Origin: Streptomyces sp. M41(2017)
GTDB lineage: Bacteria > Actinomycetota > Actinomycetes > Streptomycetales > Streptomycetaceae
DNA: 64,000 nt
Assembly (NCBI RefSeq): GCF_002078175.1
Contig: NZ_MWFK01000001.1
Span: 2,046,001-2,110,000, forward strand
Direction: 5' to 3'
Part shown: positions 46,221 to 54,662 of the stretch, piece after piece
Numbering within the stretch: position 1 is the first letter of the stretch
Layout: each line of letters starts with the position of its first letter
Position numbers and translations under genes: made by a program
The notes under the pieces: generated by a model
The model's input: the letters and a program-made list of their open reading frames with translations, nothing else
Databases searched by the model: none
Told to the model about the DNA's origin: nothing

Positions 46221-48467
46221 ATGAACGCGCCGTACGACGGTGACCGCGGTCAGGGCGCGGGACCCTCGGGTTATCCCGAGGAGTACCCGGACCAGGACGC
46301 GGGCCGCTCCGGCTACCCCGAGGGCACGCCGGAGCCGGGCCAGATGCCGCCGGGACATCCCGCGGACATGTATCTCCAGGACGCCTACGACCAGGATCCC
46401 TACCGGGAGCAGGACCTCTCGGCACAGGACCCGGTGGCCGAGGCGCTCTACGACCGCGCCGCGCACCCTCCGCCGCCTCCTGGCTCGTACTACCCGCAGC
46501 AGCCGCTCTACGCCCAGCCGCCCACGCCGCAGTACGCCCCCGACCCGCGGGTGTGGGCCCAGACGCCCCCTCCCGAACCCTCGGGACCGACACGGCACCT
46601 GCCGTACGGCGACGACGCCCGGACCACCCAGTACGTGGGGGTGGACGACCTCGTCACCCAGGCCGGCGAGGAGCAGCATGAGCCCGACGCCTTCGCGCAC
46701 CTCTTCCGCGACCAGCAGCAGGGTGGCGTCCGTAACGCCTACGCCGCGTCCTCCGTCCCGGCTCCGGCACCCGAAGCGGCTCCGTCTGTCGCCGAGCCTC
46801 CCGTGGCCCCGCCGCCGGCTTCGGCCGCGAAGTCGGGTGGCCGGGCCTCGGGCTTGCTGAAGTCCAGCGCGGTGATGGCGGCGGGCACCCTGGTGTCCCG
46901 TCTCACCGGCTTCGTCCGCACCATGATCATCACGGCGGCTCTCGGCGCGGCGACGCTCGGTGACGCCTGGACCGTGGCGTACACGCTGCCGACGATGATC
47001 TACATCCTGACGGTCGGCGGCGGACTCAACTCCGTGTTCGTGCCGCAACTGGTGCGGTCCATGAAGGAGGACGACGACGGGGGTGAGGCCTACGCCAACC
47101 GCCTGCTGACCCTCGTCATGGTCGCTCTCGGCGTCATCGTCACCGCGGCGGTGTTCATCGCGCCGCTGCTGATCCAACTGATGTCGGACCCCATCGCGAG
47201 CAACGCGGCCGCCAACAACGTGGCGGTCACCTTCGCCCGCTACTGCCTGCCCACGATCTTCTTCATGGGCGTCCACGTGGTCATGGGCCAGATCCTCAAC
47301 GCCCGCGGGAAGTTCGGCGCGATGATGTGGACTCCGGTCCTGAACAACATCGTCATGATCTTCACCTTCGGGACGTTCCTCTGGGTCTACGGCACCGCGC
47401 GGCACTCCGGCATGACGGTGAGCAACATCCCGCCGGACGGCGTCCGCCTCCTGGGCATCGGCACCCTGCTCGGCCTCGTCGTGCAGGCCGGGGCGATGGT
47501 TCCCTACCTGCGCGAGGCGGGTTTCCGGTTCCGTCCGCGCTTCGACTGGCGTGGTCACGGCCTCGGGAAGGCCATCCATCTGGCCAAGTGGACCGTGCTC
47601 TTCGTCCTCGCCAACCAGGCGGGCGTCATCGTCGTCACCCAGCTCGCGACCGCGGCACAGAAGGCTTCCGGCAAGGGCGGAACAGGCATCCTGGCCTACT
47701 CCAACGCCCAGCTGATCTGGGGCATGCCGCAGGCGATCATCACGGTGTCCGTCATGGCGGCCATGCTTCCGCGCATCTCGCGAGCGGCCCATGACGGTGA
47801 CCCGGGTGCCGTCCGCGACGACATCTCGCAGGGTCTGCGGACCTCGGCAGTGGCGATCGTCCCGGTGTCCTTCATGTTCATCGCGCTCGGCATCCCCATG
47901 TGCACCCTGCTGTTCGGTTCCAGCGGCCTCCAGGCCGCCGAGTCCCAGGGCTACGTGCTCATGGCCTTCGCGCTCGGCCTGATCCCGTTCTCGGTGCAGT
48001 ACGTGATCCTGCGCGGTTTCTACGCCTACGAGGACACGCGCACCCCCTTCTACAACACGGTCATCGTGGCCGGCGTCAACGCCGCCGCGTCCGCTGTCTG
48101 TTACGTGGTGCTGCCCGCACAGTGGGCCGTCGTCGGCATGGCCGGCGCGTACGGCCTGGCCTACGCCGTGGGCGTCGGAGTGGCCTGGCAGCGCCTGCGC
48201 AGGCGGCTCGGCGGCGACCTGGACGGCGCGCGCGTGCTGCGTACGTACGCGCGTCTCTGCCTCGCGTCGATTCCGGGTGCCGTAGTGGGCGGGGCCGTCG
48301 GCTTCGCGGTCACCCGGGTTCTCGGACACGGAGCGATCGGCTCGATCGCGGCGCTCGTCACCGGAACGATCGCCCTGCTGGGCGTGTTCTACGTCGCGGC
48401 GCGCAAGATGCGTATCGAAGAGCTCAATTCAATGGTCGGAATGGTCCGCGGGCGCCTGGGGCGCTGA
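46221..48467 (+). CDS. murJ: Lipid II flippase MurJ (MviN)
   Basis: A 748-residue MVF-family protein that flips lipid II across the membrane. The first roughly 210 residues are Pro/Tyr/Gln rich and cytoplasmic. About 14 helices follow, starting LKSSAVMAAGTLVSRLTGFV, with the hallmark TLGDAWTVAYTLPTMIYIL and NNIVMIFTFGTFLWVYG. The ATG at 46221 follows GAGGTGGGG. It lies 46 bases downstream of the DUF6049-like gene and directly before a pseudokinase gene, as in other actinobacteria. In mycobacteria the pseudokinase is part of the same protein; here it is separate. Confidence 0.93.
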   Translation: MNAPYDGDRGQGAGPSGYPEEYPDQDAGRSGYPEGTPEPGQMPPGHPADMYLQDAYDQDPYREQDLSAQDPVAEALYDRAAHPPPPPGSYYPQQPLYAQPPTPQYAPDPRVWAQTPPPEPSGPTRHLPYGDDARTTQYVGVDDLVTQAGEEQHEPDAFAHLFRDQQQGGVRNAYAASSVPAPAPEAAPSVAEPPVAPPPASAAKSGGRASGLLKSSAVMAAGTLVSRLTGFVRTMIITAALGAATLGDAWTVAYTLPTMIYILTVGGGLNSVFVPQLVRSMKEDDDGGEAYANRLLTLVMVALGVIVTAAVFIAPLLIQLMSDPIASNAAANNVAVTFARYCLPTIFFMGVHVVMGQILNARGKFGAMMWTPVLNNIVMIFTFGTFLWVYGTARHSGMTVSNIPPDGVRLLGIGTLLGLVVQAGAMVPYLREAGFRFRPRFDWRGHGLGKAIHLAKWTVLFVLANQAGVIVVTQLATAAQKASGKGGTGILAYSNAQLIWGMPQAIITVSVMAAMLPRISRAAHDGDPGAVRDDISQGLRTSAVAIVPVSFMFIALGIPMCTLLFGSSGLQAAESQGYVLMAFALGLIPFSVQYVILRGFYAYEDTRTPFYNTVIVAGVNAAASAVCYVVLPAQWAVVGMAGAYGLAYAVGVGVAWQRLRRRLGGDLDGARVLRTYARLCLASIPGAVVGGAVGFAVTRVLGHGAIGSIAALVTGTIALLGVFYVAARKMRIEELNSMVGMVRGRLGR

Positions 48468-48585
48468 GGCGGGGGTACGCGCACAACCATCGTCCGTCGC
48501 CGCGTGTCGTGCATAGCGCCGGACTGTGGGCACAATTGGTTTCTGCGTCGGACAGTGCGCAACGGATGGGGAGGCAGGGACGACG

Positions 48586-50301
48586 GTGGCGGAACGGAGC
48601 ACGTCTGCCGTCGACGTGGCAGACAACAGCGGTGACGAACCGCTGACCGCTAAGGCGGGCCAGTCCACGTCCGACGGGGTGGCCCAGGACCGGGAGCGGG
48701 AAACGGACAGCGAAGAGGCACAGGGGAGTGGCGGGACCGAGAGTCCCGGGAAGGCCTCACCGCCCGAACTGCACAGTGGTCACAAACTCGCGAGGCGCTA
48801 TCGCCTCGAAGAGTGCGTCACCCGTCTGGACGGCTTCAGCAGTTGGCGTGCGGTGGACGAGAAACTCCGCCGTGCCGTCGGTGTCCATCTGCTGCCCGCC
48901 GACCATCCGCGGGCCCGTTCAGTACTCGCGGCGGCCCGTTCCTCGGCCCTGCTGGGCGATCCCCGCTTCGTCCAGGTCCTGGACGCGGTCGAGGAGAACG
49001 ACCTTGTCTACGTGGTCCACGAATGGCTGCCGGACGCCACGGAACTGACCGCACTCCTCGCCGCGGGCCCTCTCGAGGTGCACGAGGCCTACCAGATGGT
49101 CAGTCAGGTCTCCCAGGCGATGGCCGCCGCGCACCGTGAGGGGCTCGCGCATCTGCGGCTCACGCCGGGTGCCGTGCTCCGCACGTCGTCCGGTCAGTGG
49201 CGCATCCGCGGGCTCGCCGTGAACGCTGCCCTGCGGGGTATCAGTTCCGACACCCCCCAGCGCAGCGACACCGAGGCGCTCGGTGCACTCCTGTACGCCT
49301 CGCTCACCCAGCGCTGGCCGTACGAGAACGATGCCTACGGCCTCTCGGGGCTGCCCAAGGACGTCGGCCTCATCGCACCCGACCAGGTGCGCGCCGGAGT
49401 CCACCGCGGCCTGTCGGAACTCGCCATGCGCGCGCTCGCCAATGACGGGGCGACCGCCTCCCGGCACGAGTCGCCGTGCACGACGCCGGAGGAGCTGGTG
49501 AAGGCGATCAGCGAGATGCCCCGCATCCGCCCGCCGGAGCCCGCGTTCACCGCCCCGCCCGAGTACCAGCGCACGTCGTACCAACAGGGCACCTACGGCC
49601 GCCAGGGTCCCCCCGGCGCCCCCCAGCCCGTGGCGGCGCCGCCCCCACCATTGCAGAGCCGTACCGGCAAGGCTCTCAAGTGGGCCGTGTCCGCGCTGCT
49701 CATCGCCGCGCTGGGACTGGGTAGTTGGCAGCTCGCCGACGCCCTCATGGACCGGGGCAACAAGTCCGACGACACCAAACAGACGCACACGACCGACGGC
49801 AACGACAAGAACGGCGACCAGACCAGGCCGGTCAGGCCGATCAAGATCCAGAACGCGCAGGAGTACGTTGCCGAGGGCTCCGCGCAGGCCGCTGGAGACG
49901 TGGGCAAGACCTTCGACGGGGACAGCACCACGTACTGGCGCACCAAGAAGTACAACGCCGGTCCCAAGCTCGCGCCGTACAAGCCCGGCGTGGGCATCGT
50001 CTATGACCTGGGTTCGGCGCAGACGGTGTCGGCCGCCTCGATAGGGCTTCGGTACGCGGGTGACCACACGACCGTCCATCTCTACGCAACCGATTCCCTG
50101 ACGCCCTCGACGTCCGTCGACGGGATGAAGGAGATCGGCACGGCCACCACGGCCGGCACCACCATGAAGGTGAAGGCGTCCAAGTCGGTCAAGACCCAGT
50201 ACGTCCTCCTGTGGATCACCGACGTGCCGAATGCTCCCAGCGACGGCTACAGCAGCGCCGGCTACAAGCAGGCCGTCACGGACGTGAAGTTCACCGGCTG
50301 A
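48586..50301 (+). CDS. Membrane pseudokinase with C-terminal discoidin-like domain
   Basis: A 571-residue protein. Residues about 65-310 have a protein kinase fold (HKLARRYRLEECVTRLDGFS, then VHEWLPDATELTALLAA), but the catalytic loop reads HLRLTPG instead of HRDLKPXN and the DFG site is RGLAVN, so it is predicted inactive. A Pro-rich linker, one helix (LKWAVSALLIAALGLGSWQL) and an extracytoplasmic F5/8-type (discoidin-like) domain (TFDGDSTTYWRT, then IVYDLGSAQTVSAASIGL) follow. In mycobacteria the equivalent parts are fused to MurJ and bind FhaA; the role here is inferred. A GTG at 48586 follows GGGGAGG. It precedes sigM. Confidence 0.88.
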   Translation: MAERSTSAVDVADNSGDEPLTAKAGQSTSDGVAQDRERETDSEEAQGSGGTESPGKASPPELHSGHKLARRYRLEECVTRLDGFSSWRAVDEKLRRAVGVHLLPADHPRARSVLAAARSSALLGDPRFVQVLDAVEENDLVYVVHEWLPDATELTALLAAGPLEVHEAYQMVSQVSQAMAAAHREGLAHLRLTPGAVLRTSSGQWRIRGLAVNAALRGISSDTPQRSDTEALGALLYASLTQRWPYENDAYGLSGLPKDVGLIAPDQVRAGVHRGLSELAMRALANDGATASRHESPCTTPEELVKAISEMPRIRPPEPAFTAPPEYQRTSYQQGTYGRQGPPGAPQPVAAPPPPLQSRTGKALKWAVSALLIAALGLGSWQLADALMDRGNKSDDTKQTHTTDGNDKNGDQTRPVRPIKIQNAQEYVAEGSAQAAGDVGKTFDGDSTTYWRTKKYNAGPKLAPYKPGVGIVYDLGSAQTVSAASIGLRYAGDHTTVHLYATDSLTPSTSVDGMKEIGTATTAGTTMKVKASKSVKTQYVLLWITDVPNAPSDGYSSAGYKQAVTDVKFTG

Positions 50302-50329
50302 CGTACGTCGACGAGGGGGAGGGGGTCCG

Positions 50330-51061
50330 ATGGCCGATGAAGCCGTGTTCGGTGAAGCAAGCGATCAGGATCTCCTCGCCCGTCACGTGGACGGCGATCC
50401 CGACGCCTTCGGCGAGCTTGTACGGCGCCATCGCGACCGCCTCTGGGCAGTGGCCCTGCGGACGCTGGGAGACCGCGAGGAGGCCGCTGACGCCGTCCAG
50501 GACGCCCTCGTTTCCGCCTACCGGGCCGCCCACACCTTCCGGGGTCAGTCGGCCGTCACGACCTGGCTGCACCGCATCACGGTGAACGCGTGTCTGGACC
50601 GGGCCCGCAAGGCCGCGTCACGGCGGACCTCCCCCGTCGACGACACTCAGCGTCTGGAACAGCTCCTCGAGCCGCACGAGTCGGCTTCCGCTCCGGCCGA
50701 GCGCAACGACCTGCACCGCGAACTCATCGCCGCGCTCAGCACGCTCCCCCCTGACCAGCGCGCCGCCCTCGTCCTGGTGGACATGCAGGGCTATCCCGTG
50801 GCGGAGGCAGCTCGCGTGCTCGATGTGCCGACCGGCACCGTCAAGAGCCGCTGTGCTCGTGGCAGAGCCAGACTCCTCCCCCTCCTCACGCATCTCCGTA
50901 CGGCAAACGCGGACGAGGCGGGGACCAAGAAGCCGGGCGAGGGAAGGAACCGGACGCAGGGGACATCCGTCCCACCGGCAGCGGGTCCCCCCTGCGGGGG
51001 CCCCAGTGATGCGGGACCGAGCGATTCAGCTGCTGTGAAGGGCGGAGGTGGGCGAGCGTGA
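50330..51061 (+). CDS. sigM: ECF sigma factor SigM
   Basis: A 243-residue ECF sigma factor. Region 2 (about 25-95) contains FGELVRRHRDRLWAVALRTL and FRGQSAVTTWLHRITVNACLD. Region 4 (about 130-185) has LPPDQRAALVLVDMQGYPVA and VPTGTVKSRCARGRARLLP. It directs RNA polymerase to stress promoters; in S. coelicolor SigM contributes to osmotic and envelope-related stress and development. Its last GTGA overlaps the start of rsmA by four bases, giving coupled translation with its anti-sigma factor. The C-terminal roughly 45 residues are Gly/Pro rich. Confidence 0.93.
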   Translation: MADEAVFGEASDQDLLARHVDGDPDAFGELVRRHRDRLWAVALRTLGDREEAADAVQDALVSAYRAAHTFRGQSAVTTWLHRITVNACLDRARKAASRRTSPVDDTQRLEQLLEPHESASAPAERNDLHRELIAALSTLPPDQRAALVLVDMQGYPVAEAARVLDVPTGTVKSRCARGRARLLPLLTHLRTANADEAGTKKPGEGRNRTQGTSVPPAAGPPCGGPSDAGPSDSAAVKGGGGRA

Positions 51062-51957
51062 CATCCACGACGGACAAGGCCGGACACCCGGACGTCGCGG
51101 AGATCTCCGACCTCACCGAAGGTCTGCTTCCATCGTCCCGATCGGAGGACGTGCGACGGCATCTGGAGGACTGTGTCCTGTGTGCCGACGTGTACGACTC
51201 CCTGGAGGAGATTCGCGGACTGCTCGGCACGCTGCCCGGTCCTCACCGTATGCCGGACGACGTGGCCGGCCGGATCGATGCCGCCTTGGCCGCGGAAGCC
51301 CTGTTGAGTGCGACGGCACCCGATGAGACATCCGGTACGGACGCTCCGGGAGCCCCTGTTTCACGTGAAACATCGACAGCGGATCGCCCCTCCGGGCACC
51401 CGCGCGCCGGTACCGGTCCAGGCCGCCGCCCTCATCGAGCGCGCCGCGGACGACGCGGAACCGTCGCGCTCCTCAGCACCGCCTTCGCCGCCGCCGCGCT
51501 GGGAGTGAGCGTCATCCTCGTGCAGACGCTGAGTGACGACGACTCCGGCAAGGACACCCCCAGCGCCGGGCGGCAGGAGTCGAGCGCACGGGACACCCTC
51601 TCCGAGGGCTCGCTGAGGAGCGACGTCTCCGATCTTCTGGCGAAGAACAAGAAGTCGCCCGCTCCCTCCGGCAGCGCCAAGCCGTGGGGTGTGCAGTCGG
51701 AGGACGGCGGCGTCGGCACGTTCATGACGCCCACGCTTCCCGTCCCGGACTGCGTCGAACAGGGGGCCGGAACGAGTGGAACCCTCCTCGGCGCGGAGGC
51801 GGGCACGTACCAGGGGAAGGACGTGTTCCTCCTGGTGCTGACCGACCCTTCGGACAACACGAAGGTCTCGGCTCGCATCGTCGACGCCGCCTGCGCGAAG
51901 CAGGCCTCCGCGAAGCCGGGCAAGCTGCTGCTGACGCGGTCGTACGCCCGGTCTTGA
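51058..51957 (+). CDS. rsmA: Anti-sigma factor RsmA
   Basis: A 299-residue anti-sigma factor for SigM. The N-terminal domain holds HX3CX2C (H35, C39, C42 in RRHLEDCVLCADV), the zinc-finger anti-sigma motif. The S. coelicolor protein was reported to bind an iron-sulfur cluster, so redox sensing is plausible. Residues 101-105, V-S-R-E-T, are encoded by a perfect parS (51358-51371). A membrane helix (VALLSTAFAAAALGVSVILVQ, split for length) follows, then an extracytoplasmic domain with two cysteines (VPDCVE, DAACAK). The GTG start overlaps the sigM stop. Confidence 0.9.
   Translation: MTSTTDKAGHPDVAEISDLTEGLLPSSRSEDVRRHLEDCVLCADVYDSLEEIRGLLGTLPGPHRMPDDVAGRIDAALAAEALLSATAPDETSGTDAPGAPVSRETSTADRPSGHPRAGTGPGRRPHRARRGRRGTVALLSTAFAAAALGVSVILVQTLSDDDSGKDTPSAGRQESSARDTLSEGSLRSDVSDLLAKNKKSPAPSGSAKPWGVQSEDGGVGTFMTPTLPVPDCVEQGAGTSGTLLGAEAGTYQGKDVFLLVLTDPSDNTKVSARIVDAACAKQASAKPGKLLLTRSYARS
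51358..51371. other. parS site within rsmA
   Basis: Perfect GTTTCACGTGAAAC in frame, encoding V-S-R-E-T at residues 101-105. Confidence 0.9.
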
Positions 51958-52098
51958 GCTCGTCGACCAAGCAGTCCCGGCGGCGCGGAGACATCCCTCG
52001 GCCCCCTTCAGGGCACCCTTGGAATCAGGTGGGCCGCTGCCCGGAGAGTGCCTGGGATCTCTGTGCGGGAGCTCGTCCCCGTGTGCCCGGACACAGCG

Positions 52099-52124
52099 GG
52101 AATTGAAGCCCCTTAGGATCCGTT
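52099..52124 (+). promoter_or_regulatory. SigR-type promoter of trxBA
   Basis: GGAAT (52099-52103), 18 bases, then GTT (52122-52124), the exact consensus GGAAT-N18-GTT of the thiol-stress sigma factor SigR. In S. coelicolor trxBA is transcribed from such a promoter. Transcription should start near 52131, about 64 bases before the trxB GTG. Confidence 0.82.
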
Positions 52125-52194
52125 GGGTGGGGTGAGAGTACTGAGTGAGGCTCCCACCGGAACGCAGCAGTCTCCAGAGACGAGGAATGAAGCC

Positions 52195-53160
52195 GTGAGC
52201 GACGTCCGTAACGTGATCATCATCGGGTCCGGGCCCGCCGGCTACACGGCGGCGCTCTACACCGCGCGCGCGTCGCTGAAGCCGCTGGTGTTCGAGGGCG
52301 CCGTCACCGCGGGTGGCGCGCTCATGAACACCACCGAGGTCGAGAACTTCCCCGGCTTCCAGGACGGCGTCATGGGACCGGACCTGATGGACAACATGCG
52401 TGCTCAGGCCGAGCGCTTCGGCGCCGAACTGGTGCCGGACGACGTGGTCGCCGTCGACCTGACGGGTGAGATCAAGACCGTCACGGACACCGCCGGTACC
52501 GTGCACCGCGCCAAGGCCGTCATCGTCACCACCGGCTCGCAGCACCGCAAGCTGGGCCTGCCGAACGAGGACACGCTCTCCGGGCGCGGCGTCTCCTGGT
52601 GCGCGACCTGCGACGGCTTCTTCTTCAAGGACCAGGACATCGCTGTGATCGGCGGCGGTGACACCGCGATGGAGGAGGCGACCTTCCTCTCGCGCTTCGC
52701 GAAGTCCGTGACCATCGTGCACCGCCGGGACAGCCTTCGTGCTTCCAAGGCGATGCAGGAGCGCGCCTTCGCCGACCCGAAGATCAAGTTCGTGTGGGAC
52801 AGCGAGGTGGCCGAGATCAAGGGTGACCCGAAGCTCGCCGGCCTGACGCTGCGCAACCTCAAGACCGGTGAGACCTCCGAGCTGCCGGTGACCGGTCTGT
52901 TCATCGCGATCGGTCACGACCCGCGCACCGAGCTCTTCAAGGGTCAGCTCGACCTCGACGGGGAGGGCTACCTGAAGGTTGCCGCACCCTCGACCCGGAC
53001 GAACCTGACCGGAGTCTTCGGCGCCGGTGACGTCGTCGACCACACGTACCGCCAGGCGATCACTGCGGCCGGCACCGGCTGTTCCGCCGCCCTCGACGCC
53101 GAGCGCTACCTCGCTGCCCTTGCGGACAGCGAGGCGGCCACCGCGGCCGCCACCGTCTGA
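52195..53160 (+). CDS. trxB: Thioredoxin reductase
   Basis: A 321-residue flavoprotein that reduces thioredoxin with NADPH. The FAD site is [20 protein letters not shown], the redox-active cysteines are CATC (136-139 in [11 protein letters not shown]), the NADPH site is [12 protein letters not shown], and the FAD closing motif is GVFGAGDV. The GTG at 52195 follows GAGG by about 9 bases; the upstream frame lacks coding character. It lies 71 bases downstream of the SigR-type promoter and precedes trxA by 43 bases. Confidence 0.96.
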   Translation: MSDVRNVIIIGSGPAGYTAALYTARASLKPLVFEGAVTAGGALMNTTEVENFPGFQDGVMGPDLMDNMRAQAERFGAELVPDDVVAVDLTGEIKTVTDTAGTVHRAKAVIVTTGSQHRKLGLPNEDTLSGRGVSWCATCDGFFFKDQDIAVIGGGDTAMEEATFLSRFAKSVTIVHRRDSLRASKAMQERAFADPKIKFVWDSEVAEIKGDPKLAGLTLRNLKTGETSELPVTGLFIAIGHDPRTELFKGQLDLDGEGYLKVAAPSTRTNLTGVFGAGDVVDHTYRQAITAAGTGCSAALDAERYLAALADSEAATAAATV

Positions 53161-53203
53161 TCCCCCGTCCGCCCCACCGCAACAACGAATTAAGGAGCCC
53201 GCC

Positions 53204-53536
53204 GTGGCCGGCACCCTGAAGAACGTGACCGACGACTCCTTCGAGCAGGACGTCCTCAAGAACGACAAGCCCGTTCTGGTGGACTTCTGGGCCGCCTGGT
53301 GCGGGCCCTGCCGCCAGATCGCCCCGTCGCTGGAGGCCATCGCCGCCGAGTACGGCGACAAGATCGAGATCGTCAAGCTCAACATCGACGAGAACCCGGG
53401 CACGGCCGCCAAGTACGGCGTCATGTCGATCCCGACCCTGAACGTCTACCAGGGTGGCGAGGTCGCCAAGACCATCGTCGGCGCCAAGCCGAAGGCCGCG
53501 ATCGTGCGGGACCTCGAGGACTTCATCGCCGAGTAG
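53204..53536 (+). CDS. trxA: Thioredoxin
   Basis: A 110-residue thioredoxin with active site WCGPC (C33, C36) in LVDFWAAWCGPCRQIAPSLE, the cis-proline strand MSIPTLNVY, and normal length. It reduces protein disulfides using TrxB. The GTG at 53204 follows AAGGAG. It is cotranscribed with trxB from the SigR promoter. The stop is 27 bases before a parS site whose end overlaps the terminator hairpin. Confidence 0.96.
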   Translation: MAGTLKNVTDDSFEQDVLKNDKPVLVDFWAAWCGPCRQIAPSLEAIAAEYGDKIEIVKLNIDENPGTAAKYGVMSIPTLNVYQGGEVAKTIVGAKPKAAIVRDLEDFIAE

Positions 53537-53563
53537 TCGAAGACGGGCGCACACGCGGCGCAT

Positions 53564-53577
53564 GTTTCACGTGAAAC
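53564..53577. other. parS site overlapping the trxA terminator
   Basis: Perfect parS whose last two bases form the foot of the terminator hairpin at 53576-53615. Confidence 0.9.
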
Positions 53578-53615
53578 ACGAAAGGGCCGACCCGAAGGGG
53601 TCGGCCCTTTCGTGT
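53576..53615 (+). terminator. Terminator of trxBA
   Basis: ACACGAAAGGGCCGACCC / GGGTCGGCCCTTTCGTGT, 18 pairs with a 4-base loop; the lowest pairs come from the parS sequence. Confidence 0.86.
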
Positions 53616-53712
53616 GCCTCACTTCTCGTTCGTCTGTCTCACTTCGCGCCGGCTCTCAGCTTCACGTGCTGTCCGTGAGTCGGCAGCAGCGGACAGGACG
53701 GGCCATCGGAGG

Positions 53713-54330
53713 TCACAGCGGACGGAGTGCCGGTTCCTTCTGTACGGCTCCGAGAAGGCGGTCCAGTGCCATCTCCACGTCTTCCTTCCAGGAGAGCGTC
53801 GTCCGCAGCTCCAGCCTCAGGCGGGGGTAGGCGGGATGGGGCCGCACCGTCTTGAAGCCCACCGCGAGGAGATGGTCGGCGGGGAGCACACAGGCGGGCT
53901 CCTTCCACCGGGCGTCCCCGAAAGCCTCGATCGCTTTGAAGCCTCGCTGGAGCAGGTCTTTGGCCACCGTCTGGACCATCACTCTGCCGAGTCCCTGCCC
54001 CTGATACCCGGGCAGGATGAACGAGGTGATCAGCTGCACCGCGTCCGGCGACACGGGGCTCGTGGAGAACGCTGTCGAACGCGGGACATAGGCCGGCGGC
54101 GCGTAGAGGATGAAGCCCACCGGGATGTCGTCCACGTAGACCACCCGGCCACAGGATCCCCAGTCCAACAGGACCGCGGAGATCCATGCCTCCTTCTCCG
54201 ACGCCGCGGTGCCCGCCTTTACCGCAGCCTCACCACTGACGGGATCCAGCTCCCAGAAGACACACGACCGACAGCGCTGGGGAAGGTCCGGAAGGTTGTC
54301 CAGCGTGAGCGGTACGAGCCGACGCCCCAT
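53713..54330 (-). CDS. GNAT-family acetyltransferase
   Basis: A 205-residue protein with a GNAT acetyl-CoA motif (SFILPGYQGQGLGRVMVQTV). The N-terminus is LTLDNLPDLPQRCRSCVFWE, where a CXXC-like pair (C20, C23) could bind metal. The substrate is unknown. The start ATG at 54330 follows GAGGAA by about 9 bases. It is conserved between trxA and parB in Streptomyces and convergent with trxA. A small overlapping frame lies upstream. Confidence 0.83.
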   Translation of the reverse strand: MGRRLVPLTLDNLPDLPQRCRSCVFWELDPVSGEAAVKAGTAASEKEAWISAVLLDWGSCGRVVYVDDIPVGFILYAPPAYVPRSTAFSTSPVSPDAVQLITSFILPGYQGQGLGRVMVQTVAKDLLQRGFKAIEAFGDARWKEPACVLPADHLLAVGFKTVRPHPAYPRLRLELRTTLSWKEDVEMALDRLLGAVQKEPALRPL

Positions 54331-54476
54331 GAAGGATGTTCCTCGCTTCCTTCCCCCGCGGCCTCACGGGCGGATGTCAGATGGCTCCGCTCCTTGAGCA
54401 GGCTGCCGACGAACCCTCCGACGGCCCCCAGGCCCAGCCCTGCGGTGAGCAGTCCTGTACGGCTCACGGTGTGCAT
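54219..54476 (-). CDS. Possible small membrane protein overlapping the acetyltransferase start
   Basis: An 85-residue frame with one hydrophobic stretch (TGLLTAGLGLGAVGGFVGSLL) at about 6-26 and a strong GGGGAGG ribosome site 8 bases before the ATG at 54476. It overlaps the acetyltransferase by 112 bases in another frame, and its C-terminal half may be a shadow of that gene. It is doubtful whether all of it is real. Confidence 0.35.
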   Translation of the reverse strand: MHTVSRTGLLTAGLGLGAVGGFVGSLLKERSHLTSAREAAGEGSEEHPSWGVGSYRSRWTTFRTFPSAVGRVSSGSWIPSVVRLR

Positions 54477-54574
54477 GGCCCCCGCCTCCCCTATGAAGGT
54501 CCTGCCAGGTGAATGCGCCATACCCATCGCATCGTATCCACGTTGCGATTCCCTCGATACCGACAGAAAGCAAA

Positions 54575-54614
54575 GAGCGGGCCGTGACCGGTGTGTACCG
54601 GTCACGGCCCGCTC
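54575..54614 (-). terminator. Terminator of parAB
   Basis: GAGCGGGCCGTGACCGG / CCGGTCACGGCCCGCTC, 17 perfect pairs with a 6-base loop, 49 bases past the parB stop. Confidence 0.88.
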
Positions 54615-54662
54615 CACGCTGGTGGACCGACAGGAGATCGATCCGGGGCAGCCGACTCAGGC

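Noticed and set aside
46059..48329. 756-codon open frame antisense to murJ
   Set aside because: Shadow of murJ, composed of low-complexity His/Arg/Asp runs.
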